Below, piece by piece: positions 34,724-41,582 of a DNA stretch of 41,582 nt. How positions within the stretch are numbered: the first letter of the stretch is position 1; every line of letters begins with the position of its first letter. Made by a program: the position numbers and the translations under genes. The stretch is from Alphaproteobacteria bacterium (lineage in GTDB: Bacteria; Pseudomonadota; Alphaproteobacteria; Rhizobiales; OSC116), in NCBI GenBank assembly GCA_002400495.2, contig NVQL02000079.1, positions 1 through 41,582 on the forward strand, given 5' to 3'. The notes beneath the pieces are model-generated. The model was not told the DNA's origin. It searched no databases and was given only the letters and a program-made list of their open reading frames with translations.

Positions 34724-34750
34724 AAGCCTAGCTTTTGCTAGGCTTTTTTT
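34724..34750 (+). terminator. Strong intrinsic terminator of the micropeptide unit
   Basis: AAGCCTAGC and GCTAGGCTT form a perfect 9-bp stem (34724-34732 and 34737-34745) with a TTTT loop, directly followed by more T (to 34750). The stop codon of the micropeptide lies inside a second small hairpin (AAGCC/GGCTT, 34696-34710). Confidence 0.9.
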
Positions 34751-34807
34751 GTTGCTCTGCCTGATTGTTAGCCTTGCAATCGCCCCCCAGATATTTTAAA
34801 CATAATT

Positions 34808-34996
34808 ATGAGCAAAAAACACAATAAAGATCAGGAAAGAGCTGAGCGCGAAGCGCGGTTGCAACAGCAATTGCGTGATAATTTACGACGCCGTAAAAGC
34901 CAAGTGAAAGGTCGGTCAAATTCGAATGATGCCGACACGCCTTTGCCACGAGATGGCAAAATTGGCATGGCCAAATTGAACACAGAAAAGCAATAA
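34808..34996 (+). CDS. Small charged conserved hypothetical protein upstream of murA
   Basis: 62 residues, rich in Arg, Lys, Glu and Gln, with a helical, probably coiled N-half (KDQERAEREARLQQQLRDNLRRRK) and a looser C-half ending in DGKIGMAKLN. I recall similar short basic proteins before murA in Hyphomicrobiales, but no function is known to me. The ribosome site is weak. The gene ends 97 bases before murA on the same strand and starts after the micropeptide terminator. Confidence 0.65.
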   Translation: MSKKHNKDQERAEREARLQQQLRDNLRRRKSQVKGRSNSNDADTPLPRDGKIGMAKLNTEKQ

Positions 34997-35093
34997 AATG
35001 GCCCCATTTTGGGCATATTTTGAGCAAATTAACGCTTTATCATTTTGTCAGCTCTAATGTTGGAGCGAAATGATGATAATATTAGGAATATAG

Positions 35094-36392
35094 ATGGATC
35101 GTATAAAAATTACTGGCGGCAAACAGCTGCACGGGGAAATTCCAATCAGTGGCGCTAAAAACGCTGCCCTGCCGTTAATCATTGCCTCTTTACTCACCGA
35201 TGAAACCTTAACTTTACGCAATGTGCCGCGCTTGGCCGATGTCAGCATGCTGTTTCGCATCATTGCCAACCATGGTGTTGACCAAAGCTTTGATGGCAAA
35301 CGCACAGGCAATTCAGCCATTGGCGGGCAAACCGTGCACATCACCGCACGCGAAATTGTCGATACCACCGCGCCTTATGAGTTGGTGTCTAAAATGCGCG
35401 CCAGCTTTTGGGTTTTGGGGCCAATTTTAGGCCGTTGCGGCTATGCCAAAGTGTCTTTGCCAGGCGGCTGTGCCATTGGCACGCGACCTGTCGATCTGCA
35501 TCTAGAAGGTTTTAGGGCACTGGGCGCGTCTATTGATTTAATAGATGGCTATGTGATTGCCAAAGCCCCTGGCGGCAGGCTTAAGGGCGGCAAGGTTAGC
35601 TTTAGCTTTGCCTCGGTAGGTGCGACGCACAATGTCATGATGGCCGCCGTTTTGGCCTCTGGCGAAACCATCATCGAAAATGCAGCACGTGAGCCAGAAA
35701 TTGGCGATTTGGCAAGCTGCCTCAATAAAATGGGCGCTAAAATCACCGGCATCGGCTCATCGACTCTGACCATTCAGGGTGTCGAAAAATTGCATGGCAC
35801 CACCCATAGTGTTTTGCCTGACCGCATAGAAACTGGCACTTATGCCATCGCTGTGGCCATGGCTGGCGGCGATGTCACGCTGACCCATACATCAGCCGAA
35901 TATTTACCCGTGTTTTTGGATAAATTAAGTGAAGCTGGCGCGACGATTACCGAAGTTGAAAACGGCATTCGCGTCCAGCGAGATCCCAAAATACCGATCA
36001 AGCCTGTCGACATCACCACACAAGTTTACCCCGGCTTCCCGACCGATTTGCAAGCGCAATTTATGGCGTTGATGACCATGGCTGATGGCTCGTGTTTTGT
36101 GCGCGAAACCATATTTGAAAACCGCTTCATGCATGTGCAGGAATTGGCGCGTTTGGGCTGTAACATCATTTTAAATGGCGATACCGCAAAAATAACTGGC
36201 GTTAAAGAGTTGCGTGGCGCACCCGTTATGGCAACTGATTTACGAGCCTCCGCCTCGTTGATTATTGCGGCTTTGGTGGCCAAAGGCGACACCATTGTCA
36301 ACCGCGTTTATCATCTGGATCGCGGGTTTGAGCATCTAGAAAATAAGTTTAGGGGTTGCGGAGCGGATGTCGAGCGCCTATCTGATGAATAG
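35094..36392 (+). CDS. murA: UDP-N-acetylglucosamine 1-carboxyvinyltransferase
   Basis: 432-residue cytoplasmic enzyme that transfers enolpyruvate from PEP to UDP-GlcNAc, the first committed step of peptidoglycan synthesis. The catalytic, fosfomycin-sensitive Cys is Cys126 in [14 protein letters not shown]. The N-terminal [20 protein letters not shown] and the C-terminal [14 protein letters not shown] are typical MurA features. The length is usual. AGGA precedes ATG 35094. It heads the conserved housekeeping block. Confidence 0.98.
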   Translation: MDRIKITGGKQLHGEIPISGAKNAALPLIIASLLTDETLTLRNVPRLADVSMLFRIIANHGVDQSFDGKRTGNSAIGGQTVHITAREIVDTTAPYELVSKMRASFWVLGPILGRCGYAKVSLPGGCAIGTRPVDLHLEGFRALGASIDLIDGYVIAKAPGGRLKGGKVSFSFASVGATHNVMMAAVLASGETIIENAAREPEIGDLASCLNKMGAKITGIGSSTLTIQGVEKLHGTTHSVLPDRIETGTYAIAVAMAGGDVTLTHTSAEYLPVFLDKLSEAGATITEVENGIRVQRDPKIPIKPVDITTQVYPGFPTDLQAQFMALMTMADGSCFVRETIFENRFMHVQELARLGCNIILNGDTAKITGVKELRGAPVMATDLRASASLIIAALVAKGDTIVNRVYHLDRGFEHLENKFRGCGADVERLSDE

Positions 36393-36415
36393 GTAAATAT
36401 TTTTTGGAGAGCCAA

Positions 36416-36844
36416 ATGAGCGATTTAAAATTAATAGGCATGGATCAAGAAGATTTAGAAGTGATCGCCACACATGTGCAAGATGCTTTGCTTTATGTAC
36501 GCGACATTGATTTTGTGGTGAGCAGCAAACAGCTAAATTTGGCAATTAACCGCTGCCATAACGAAGCCAATGCGGCTGGTAACCGTGCGCAACGTGGTCA
36601 TGCTGGCTTGGTTTTCTCACATGTCGAAAGCATGCAAGTGCAAAATATTAACCGTGCGCAACCTGAGCAGATATTAAGCCTGCTCAGCATCGAATTTAAA
36701 GCAGATGAAGCCCCTGCAGGCAATGTCGAGCTTATTTTTGCCGACAATGCGAGCATAAAACTCAAAGTCAATTGCCTCGAAGTGCATTTGGCCGATATGG
36801 GCGAAACATGGACGAGCCAAGTAAAGCCATCACATAAATTGTGA
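36416..36844 (+). CDS. DUF2948 family protein
   Basis: 142-residue protein of unknown function that typically lies between murA and hisD in alphaproteobacteria. No signal peptide or membrane span is seen. It has the family-like opening LKLIGMDQEDLEVIATHVQDA and the closing CLEVHLADMGETW. I chose ATG 36416, with GGAGAG 5 bases upstream; a TTG at 36404 lies before that site. It starts 23 bases after murA, probably in the same transcript. Confidence 0.9.
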   Translation: MSDLKLIGMDQEDLEVIATHVQDALLYVRDIDFVVSSKQLNLAINRCHNEANAAGNRAQRGHAGLVFSHVESMQVQNINRAQPEQILSLLSIEFKADEAPAGNVELIFADNASIKLKVNCLEVHLADMGETWTSQVKPSHKL

Positions 36845-36917
36845 ATTTGCCAATCAAGGCTTTAATTTTATCTCCAGTCGCGCTAAAAGTGAGCCATATG
36901 ACTTGATGGAGATGAAT

Positions 36918-38234
36918 ATGGCTTTATTGTTAAATTGGAATGATGCAGAATTTAATCAAAAATTCGAAGAACTAATCGCCGAAAAAAAAGAAAATAGCCA
37001 TGATGTCAACGCCGTGGTTGCCGATATTTTGCAGCAGGTAAAAACCCGTGGCGATGAAGCTTTGGTCGAATATTGCGCCAAATTCGATCGGTTAAATATC
37101 ACCGCACAAGAATTTAGAGTCAGTCAAAAGCGCATTGATGCCGCGGCAGATGAATGCGACCCCGAAGTGATCGAAGCGCTAAAACTCGCTCATAAGCGCA
37201 TTGAAGATTACCACGCCCGCCAAACCCCTAAAGATGATTTATATGAAGATGACCAAGGCATAACCCTTGGCCATAGATGGAATGCGGTGGATAGCGTCTG
37301 CCTATACGTACCTGGCGGTTTGGCCAGTTATCCAAGCAGCGTGTTGATGAATGCCGCCCCCGCCAAAGTGGCAGGCGTCAAACGCATCGTGATGACTGTA
37401 CCCAGCCCAGATGGCGTATTGAACCCACTGGTTTTGGCAGCCGCTAAAATTGCAGGGGTCGATGAAATTTACACATTGGGCGGCGCACAAGCCATTGCAG
37501 CCTTTGCCTATGGCACCGATACAATTACCCCCGTGGTCAAAATTGTTGGGCCTGGTAATGCCTATGTGGCAGCGGCCAAGCGCCAAGTTTTTGGCATTGT
37601 TGGCATTGATATGATTGCAGGCCCGTCAGAGATTTTGGTGTTGGCAGATGATGAAAACCATCCCAATTGGATTGCCGCTGACCTACTCGCCCAAGCCGAA
37701 CATGATGTCTCGGCACAATCCATCCTCATTGTCACCAACGAGAAATTTGGCAAGCAAGTTTTGGCCGCAATTGAGGAAGAACTCGCTCTAAACCCACGGC
37801 GTAAAATTGCCCGTGAAAGTTGGGAAACTAACGGCGCGATCATCACCGCCAAAGATTGGGAACATGCAGCAAGCTTGGCCAACATCATTGCGCCCGAACA
37901 TTTAGAGCTGGCACTCGAAGAGCCAGAGGCGATATTTGATATGGTCGATCATTGCGGTGCGGTATTTTTAGGCCGTTATACGCCTGAGGCAGTCGGCGAT
38001 TATGTCGGCGGGCCCAACCATGTATTGCCGACCGCCAAAAGCGCGCGTTTTAGCTCAGGATTGAATATTCTAGACTTTATGAAACGCAGCTCTATACTCA
38101 AATGTAGCGCCGAAGGGCTTGACAAAATCGGCCGCGCAGGTGCCATTCTCGGCCATGCAGAAGGCCTGTTTGGCCATGCCAGATCGATCGAACTTCGTAT
38201 TGAAACCAATCGCCTTGAAACCAATAAAGAATAA
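36918..38234 (+). CDS. hisD: Histidinol dehydrogenase
   Basis: 438-residue zinc enzyme for the last two steps of histidine synthesis, oxidising L-histidinol to histidine with NAD. Conserved features include YVPGGLASYPSSVLMNA, GPGNAYVAAAKR, AGPSEILVLAD, the zinc/catalytic region AEHDVSAQS and the pair APEHLEL. I chose ATG 36918 because GGAG lies 6 bases upstream, inside the run of candidate starts at 36903-36918. It shares the operon with murA and DUF2948, the usual alphaproteobacterial arrangement, and no other his gene is present. Confidence 0.97.
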   Translation: MALLLNWNDAEFNQKFEELIAEKKENSHDVNAVVADILQQVKTRGDEALVEYCAKFDRLNITAQEFRVSQKRIDAAADECDPEVIEALKLAHKRIEDYHARQTPKDDLYEDDQGITLGHRWNAVDSVCLYVPGGLASYPSSVLMNAAPAKVAGVKRIVMTVPSPDGVLNPLVLAAAKIAGVDEIYTLGGAQAIAAFAYGTDTITPVVKIVGPGNAYVAAAKRQVFGIVGIDMIAGPSEILVLADDENHPNWIAADLLAQAEHDVSAQSILIVTNEKFGKQVLAAIEEELALNPRRKIARESWETNGAIITAKDWEHAASLANIIAPEHLELALEEPEAIFDMVDHCGAVFLGRYTPEAVGDYVGGPNHVLPTAKSARFSSGLNILDFMKRSSILKCSAEGLDKIGRAGAILGHAEGLFGHARSIELRIETNRLETNKE

Positions 38235-38258
38235 TATAAATAATAATTGAAACAGACC

Positions 38259-38771
38259 ATGACCAAGACCAAGACGGCAGCCCAACAAAATAATCACAAA
38301 ATATGTGAGATTGTTTTGAACGAAGACAATATCACCCAAATTTCGCCCGAAACCACCTATGAACGCAAAGCGGCAACCAATGACCTGCTGGCCGAAAATA
38401 GCTTTTTGCCATTGCGCACCATAGATAACGTCGAAGCCATTGGCCCGTTTAAGCTGGTGTTGGATATCAAACGCGGCAAATTAATTTTTGACATTCGCAA
38501 CCAAGATGACGCGCCGATTATGCTGCATATATTGTCGTTATCACCATTTCGGTTGATTATGAAAGATTATTTTCTGATTTGCGAGCGCCATCATGAAGCG
38601 GTCAAAAGTGCCAACCCGCAACAGATCGAAGCCATAGATATGGGGCGGCGCGGCTTACATAATGAAGGCAGCGAATTACTCAGCGACCGCCTGAAAGGCA
38701 AAATAAAGGTCGATTTTGAAACCGCAAGACGGCTTTACACGCTGATTTGCGCCCTGCATTGGAAAGGGTAA
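38259..38771 (+). CDS. UPF0262 family protein
   Basis: 170-residue protein of unknown function. Family-like segments are ICEIVLNEDNI, FKLVLDIKRGKLIFDIRN and YFLICERHHEAVKSA. No catalytic motif is evident. ATG 38259 starts 24 bases after hisD; a TTG at 38247 is a weaker alternative. It ends one base before the phosphatase-like gene, so the two are probably co-translated. Confidence 0.92.
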   Translation: MTKTKTAAQQNNHKICEIVLNEDNITQISPETTYERKAATNDLLAENSFLPLRTIDNVEAIGPFKLVLDIKRGKLIFDIRNQDDAPIMLHILSLSPFRLIMKDYFLICERHHEAVKSANPQQIEAIDMGRRGLHNEGSELLSDRLKGKIKVDFETARRLYTLICALHWKG

Positions 38772-38772
38772 T

Positions 38773-39216
38773 ATGGCCGAAACCAAGCACAAATTACCCA
38801 CATCAATCTTATTTTTATGCTCGCAGAATGCGGTACGTTCGCCGATGGCAGCAGGCATTATGAAACAGCTTTATGGCAGCAAAATCGCTATAGACAGCGC
38901 GGGTATAGAAACCAAAGATATTGATGGCTATGCGGTGAGTGTGATGAATGAGGTTGATGTTGATATTTCGCAGCATGTGTCTGTAGCGATCGAAGCCAAT
39001 TATATGGCGTCATTTGATCTGGTGATTTGCTTTTCTAAAGCTGCACGTGGCTATGCCGAAGATATATGCCGCAGCGTGGCAACAGAGTTTGAATTTTGGC
39101 CAGTTTATGACCCAGTTAACCAAGCCGAAACCCGCACCGATCAGCTGGTACATTATCGCAAATTGCGTGATGAGTTACAGGATTTACTCAAAAACCAATT
39201 TGTAATAAATGCTTGA
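38773..39216 (+). CDS. Low-molecular-weight protein tyrosine phosphatase family protein
   Basis: 147-residue cytoplasmic protein with the P-loop CSQNAVRS (Cys16, Arg22; C-x5-R) near the N-terminus. The C-terminal WPVYDPVN is where this family places its general-acid Asp. It could be a phosphotyrosine phosphatase or an arsenate-reductase-like enzyme; the conserved position between UPF0262 and infA is the main clue to orthology. Its ATG follows the previous stop after one base. Confidence 0.9.
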   Translation: MAETKHKLPTSILFLCSQNAVRSPMAAGIMKQLYGSKIAIDSAGIETKDIDGYAVSVMNEVDVDISQHVSVAIEANYMASFDLVICFSKAARGYAEDICRSVATEFEFWPVYDPVNQAETRTDQLVHYRKLRDELQDLLKNQFVINA

Positions 39217-39280
39217 ATTATACGTTTTCACTATACATTTACTGCATTTCGCGATACAGAAAGCAGACTATATTTAATAT

Positions 39281-39295
39281 CGAACCGAAAGTTCG
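39281..39295 (+). other. Small hairpin in the infA leader
   Basis: CGAAC and GTTCG form a 5-bp stem with a CGAAA loop directly before the AAAAGGA ribosome site of infA. It is short, but its position could influence initiation of the infA message. Confidence 0.35.
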
Positions 39296-39307
39296 AAAAG
39301 GATAAAA

Positions 39308-39526
39308 ATGGCTAAAGAAGAATTATTAGAATTTGATGGCACTATCATTGAGTTGCTACCCAATGCAACTTTTAAAATCGAGCTTGAAAATGGGCATATG
39401 ATTATTGGTCACACAGCAGGCAAATTGCGCAAAAACCGCATCCGAGTTTTGGCTGGTGATAAAGTTATGGTCGAAATGACCCCATATGATTTGACCAAAG
39501 GTCGCATTACCTATCGTCATAGATAG
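39308..39526 (+). CDS. infA: Translation initiation factor IF-1
   Basis: 72-residue OB-fold protein that binds the ribosomal A site during initiation. Nearly the whole sequence matches the IF-1 pattern: [31 protein letters not shown] and [22 protein letters not shown] lies 7 bases before ATG 39308. A 91-base gap before it suggests its own promoter. Confidence 0.99.
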   Translation: MAKEELLEFDGTIIELLPNATFKIELENGHMIIGHTAGKLRKNRIRVLAGDKVMVEMTPYDLTKGRITYRHR

Positions 39527-39560
39527 TGTTTTTGGGATGGTGTTTTTGGGATGGTGTTTT
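39527..39560 (+). repeat. 14-bp direct tandem repeat after infA
   Basis: TGTTTTTGGGATGG occurs twice back to back (39527-39540 and 39541-39554), followed by a third partial copy TGTTTT (39555-39560). The first copy starts immediately after the infA stop. It looks like a recent replication-slippage duplication in the infA-maf spacer. Confidence 0.85.
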
Positions 39561-39584
39561 GAGAACAGTATTTGAGGCGTTTCA

Positions 39585-40250
39585 ATGAGTGCTGCAAATG
39601 ACGGGCAAATTAAACCCAAATTAATATTGGCAAGCGGCTCGCCGCGGCGGGTGCAATTGCTCGACCAAATTGGCATCACACCAGACTATATCAAACCTGT
39701 CGATTTAGACGAAACGCCTAAGCCGCGCGAAATACCGCGCAAACTGGCTCAAAGGCTGGCACGTCAAAAGGCTCAAAAATGCGCCCAAATGTTAGCAAAT
39801 AATGCTGACATCGATATGAGCAGTGAAGAAATTACCTATAATATATTGGCCAGTGACACAGTTGTTGGTGTCGGGCGGCGCATTTTAGGCAAAGCTGAGA
39901 GCCTTGAACAAGCCCGCGATCATCTTAACTTGCTGTCAGGCCGTGCGCATCGAGTGTTCACTTCGGTGGTAATCATAGACGGCATCAGCCATAAATTGCG
40001 CCAAAAAACTGTCGAAACTCGGGTGCGGTTCAAACGCTTATCGACGCAAGAAATTGACAATTACCTAGCCAGTGGCGAGTGGCGCGACAAAGCTGGTTCT
40101 TACGCTATACAAGGCTTTGCAGGCACATTCATTATCAACATGATTGGCCAATATAGCAATGTGGTTGGCCTACCCTTATATGAAACCACGTCTTTGTTAC
40201 GTTCGGTCGGTATTGACCCTGCGCATAAATGGCCAAATCAAACAGATTAA
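39585..40250 (+). CDS. maf: Maf-family nucleotide pyrophosphatase
   Basis: 221-residue cytoplasmic enzyme of the Maf/YhdE group, which hydrolyses non-canonical or modified nucleoside triphosphates to monophosphates. Motifs are LASGSPRRVQLLDQIG at the N-terminus, ASDTVVGVGRRILGKAES and YAIQGFAGTFI. The slightly long central loop (NNADIDMSSEEITYN) is an insertion. It lies 58 bases after infA and 12 before the RNase-like gene. Confidence 0.95.
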   Translation: MSAANDGQIKPKLILASGSPRRVQLLDQIGITPDYIKPVDLDETPKPREIPRKLAQRLARQKAQKCAQMLANNADIDMSSEEITYNILASDTVVGVGRRILGKAESLEQARDHLNLLSGRAHRVFTSVVIIDGISHKLRQKTVETRVRFKRLSTQEIDNYLASGEWRDKAGSYAIQGFAGTFIINMIGQYSNVVGLPLYETTSLLRSVGIDPAHKWPNQTD

Positions 40251-40262
40251 AGGCGGTTGAAA

Positions 40263-41231
40263 ATGGCCGTTCAGCCCCAAATTTACATCATGTTAAACGT
40301 TGGCGGCAAAAGACACAGTTTCGCCCAAATCGCCAAGTATGATGGTGATGGCTTAAGTTTTTACGACATCTGGCCACTCGATCTCAACCCAGAAAACATA
40401 CAATTTAGCGCCGCTAAAACCGCAATTGGCAGCCTTTATAAGGCACGGATTACTAAAATTGACAGCAAAACCCAACTGGCATTCCTAAGTTTAGGCAAGC
40501 TTGACGCGGTATTGCAACTCAAACCCAAACAGACATTCACCGAAGGCCAGTATATTTTGGCCGAAATCATCAGTGAAGCCCATGATGACAAAAACCCCCG
40601 TATGCGCTATATGGGCGAGGTTAAAGCCGATGGCAAAAACAAACCAAGCCTGTTTAAACCTGCCGAAAACCTAGCACAATATTGCCTAAAACTTGCCAAA
40701 CAACAGGCTTGCCAAATTACTTGTGATGATTTCGCCTTCTGTGCCACGCTCACCCAACAAGCGGCAATTGATGATGTTAAAATTGACCTGAACCAAGCCC
40801 AATTCGGCAAAAAGCATGATGAAAACCTGTTCGAAAAACATGGATTAATGGAACAAATTGACGAACTTGATCAAAGCCAGCTTCAACTTGAAAATGGCGG
40901 CAACATCATCATCGAACACACAGCTGCAATGACGGTGGTCGACGTCAATAGCGGCAACTATAATGGCAATGACATGATTAAAAACATCAATTCACAAGCC
41001 GCGCAAAAACTGTTCGCGCAATTGGCATTGCGGCATATTGGCGGCTTGGTGATTGTCGATTTTTTAAAACCTAAAACCAAACCCGAACGTTTGGCTTTCG
41101 CTGCCTATTTACGTGATCTGTGCAAAAGCTATAAAATAGAAATGGGCTCATATACTGCGTTAGGCTTGGCTGAGTTTAAAATTAAGCGCAGTGGTAAATG
41201 CCTTAGCGAAAAATTATTGGATATATTATGA
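40263..41231 (+). CDS. Short RNase E/G family ribonuclease
   Basis: 322-residue protein related to the catalytic part of RNase E/G, but much shorter (RNase G is near 490). The two metal-binding Asp motifs are kept: VVDVNSGNYN and GLVIVDFLKP. An N-terminal S1-like part with SLYKARITKI is reduced, and the C-terminal zinc-link region is absent or degenerate. I recall such short forms between maf and yacG in Hyphomicrobiales. I chose ATG 40263, with AAAGGCGG upstream. It overlaps yacG by 4 bases. The RNA substrates are unknown. Confidence 0.88.
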   Translation: MAVQPQIYIMLNVGGKRHSFAQIAKYDGDGLSFYDIWPLDLNPENIQFSAAKTAIGSLYKARITKIDSKTQLAFLSLGKLDAVLQLKPKQTFTEGQYILAEIISEAHDDKNPRMRYMGEVKADGKNKPSLFKPAENLAQYCLKLAKQQACQITCDDFAFCATLTQQAAIDDVKIDLNQAQFGKKHDENLFEKHGLMEQIDELDQSQLQLENGGNIIIEHTAAMTVVDVNSGNYNGNDMIKNINSQAAQKLFAQLALRHIGGLVIVDFLKPKTKPERLAFAAYLRDLCKSYKIEMGSYTALGLAEFKIKRSGKCLSEKLLDIL

Positions 41232-41461
41232 CCGAAAAAAAAGTGATCAGCCTCGAAGGTGCCCAATTAACCGGGCGCAAATGCGTGATGTGCAAACATC
41301 CAGCGATTGTTAAATATCGGCCATTTTGCTCTAAACGCTGCGCTGATTTGGATCTTGGCAAATGGCTAAATGAAAGCTATGTGGTCGGTGGCACAGCTCA
41401 AGGTGATGAAAATGATTTCTCATCCGATCAAGTGATCGAGATTGACCAACTCGACCGCTAA
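41228..41461 (+). CDS. yacG: YacG-family zinc protein (DNA gyrase inhibitor)
   Basis: 77-residue protein with the four-Cys zinc motif CVMCKHP ... FCSKRCADLDLGKWL that defines YacG. In E. coli it binds GyrB and inhibits DNA gyrase. The acidic C-terminal tail (GDENDFSSDQVIEID) is normal. It is coupled to the RNase-like gene through an ATGA overlap at 41228-41231. Confidence 0.95.
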   Translation: MTEKKVISLEGAQLTGRKCVMCKHPAIVKYRPFCSKRCADLDLGKWLNESYVVGGTAQGDENDFSSDQVIEIDQLDR

Positions 41462-41565
41462 GCAATTCATTAACTTTGTTGAAAAATATGTGGGTTTTTG
41501 CAATTGTTTGCTAGACAAGCATAAGCAGATTGCCTATAAACCGCTCTATCACGCCCTGCGTAGAT

Positions 41566-41582
41566 GCCCGAATAGCTCAGTT
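41566..41582 (+). tRNA. Start of a tRNA, probably tRNA-Phe (cut by window edge)
   Basis: The last 17 bases, GCCCGAATAGCTCAGTT, are the acceptor arm and start of the D-arm of a tRNA. The sequence resembles alphaproteobacterial tRNA-Phe, which I recall directly after yacG. The anticodon lies outside the window. Confidence 0.7.

Noticed and set aside
1..41582. CRISPR array, insertion sequence or prophage
   Set aside because: No regularly spaced repeats, terminal inverted repeats with a transposase, or phage structural genes were found.

Overview
The window comes from an AT-leaning alphaproteobacterium, most likely a marine or host-associated member of the Hyphomicrobiales (Rhizobiales). The main evidence is the right end (about 34.8-41.6 kb). 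There murA, a DUF2948 gene, hisD, a UPF0262 gene, a low-molecular-weight phosphatase-like gene, infA, maf, a short RNase E/G-like gene, yacG and the start of a tRNA-Phe follow each other in the order I recall for that group. Family assignments rest on motifs read by eye; no database search was run.

Region 1 (1-8.8 kb): a minus-strand peptide/nickel-type (family 5) ABC importer operon encodes a binding protein, two permeases and two separate ATPases, the last cut by the window edge. Divergent from it is a pair of flavoprotein genes: a GlpA-like FAD oxidoreductase with a C-terminal BFD-like cysteine domain, and an FAD/NAD oxidoreductase overlapping it by 8 bases. Region 2 (9.0-20.5 kb): a second minus-strand family 5 importer locus encodes a binding protein, a GHL6-like putative glycoside hydrolase, two permeases, one fused double ATPase and a GH42 beta-galactosidase. 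It is divergent from a LacI-type repressor, with a 20-bp palindrome in between. This looks like a carbohydrate uptake and hydrolysis locus.

Region 3 (20.5-30.9 kb): a LysR-type regulator is divergent from a tight ten-gene minus-strand operon. It encodes an SsuABC/TauABC-like importer (Tat-like binding protein, ATPase, permease), an FAD oxidoreductase, a class III CoA-transferase, an enoyl-CoA hydratase, a 7Fe-type ferredoxin, a DapA-family lyase, an alpha-ketoglutarate-semialdehyde-dehydrogenase-like enzyme and a dCMP-deaminase-like protein. I know of no described pathway with this exact set, so it is the best candidate for an undescribed catabolic system.

Region 4 (30.9-34.8 kb): a long intergenic stretch leads to a chemoreceptor with three tandem CHASE3-like sensor repeats, then a tRNA-Thr(GGT). 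After that comes a tiny self-contained transcription unit (canonical promoter, strong ribosome site, 22-codon lipoprotein-like ORF, perfect terminator). Region 5 is the housekeeping block described above. No insertion sequence, integrase, phage gene or CRISPR array was seen.
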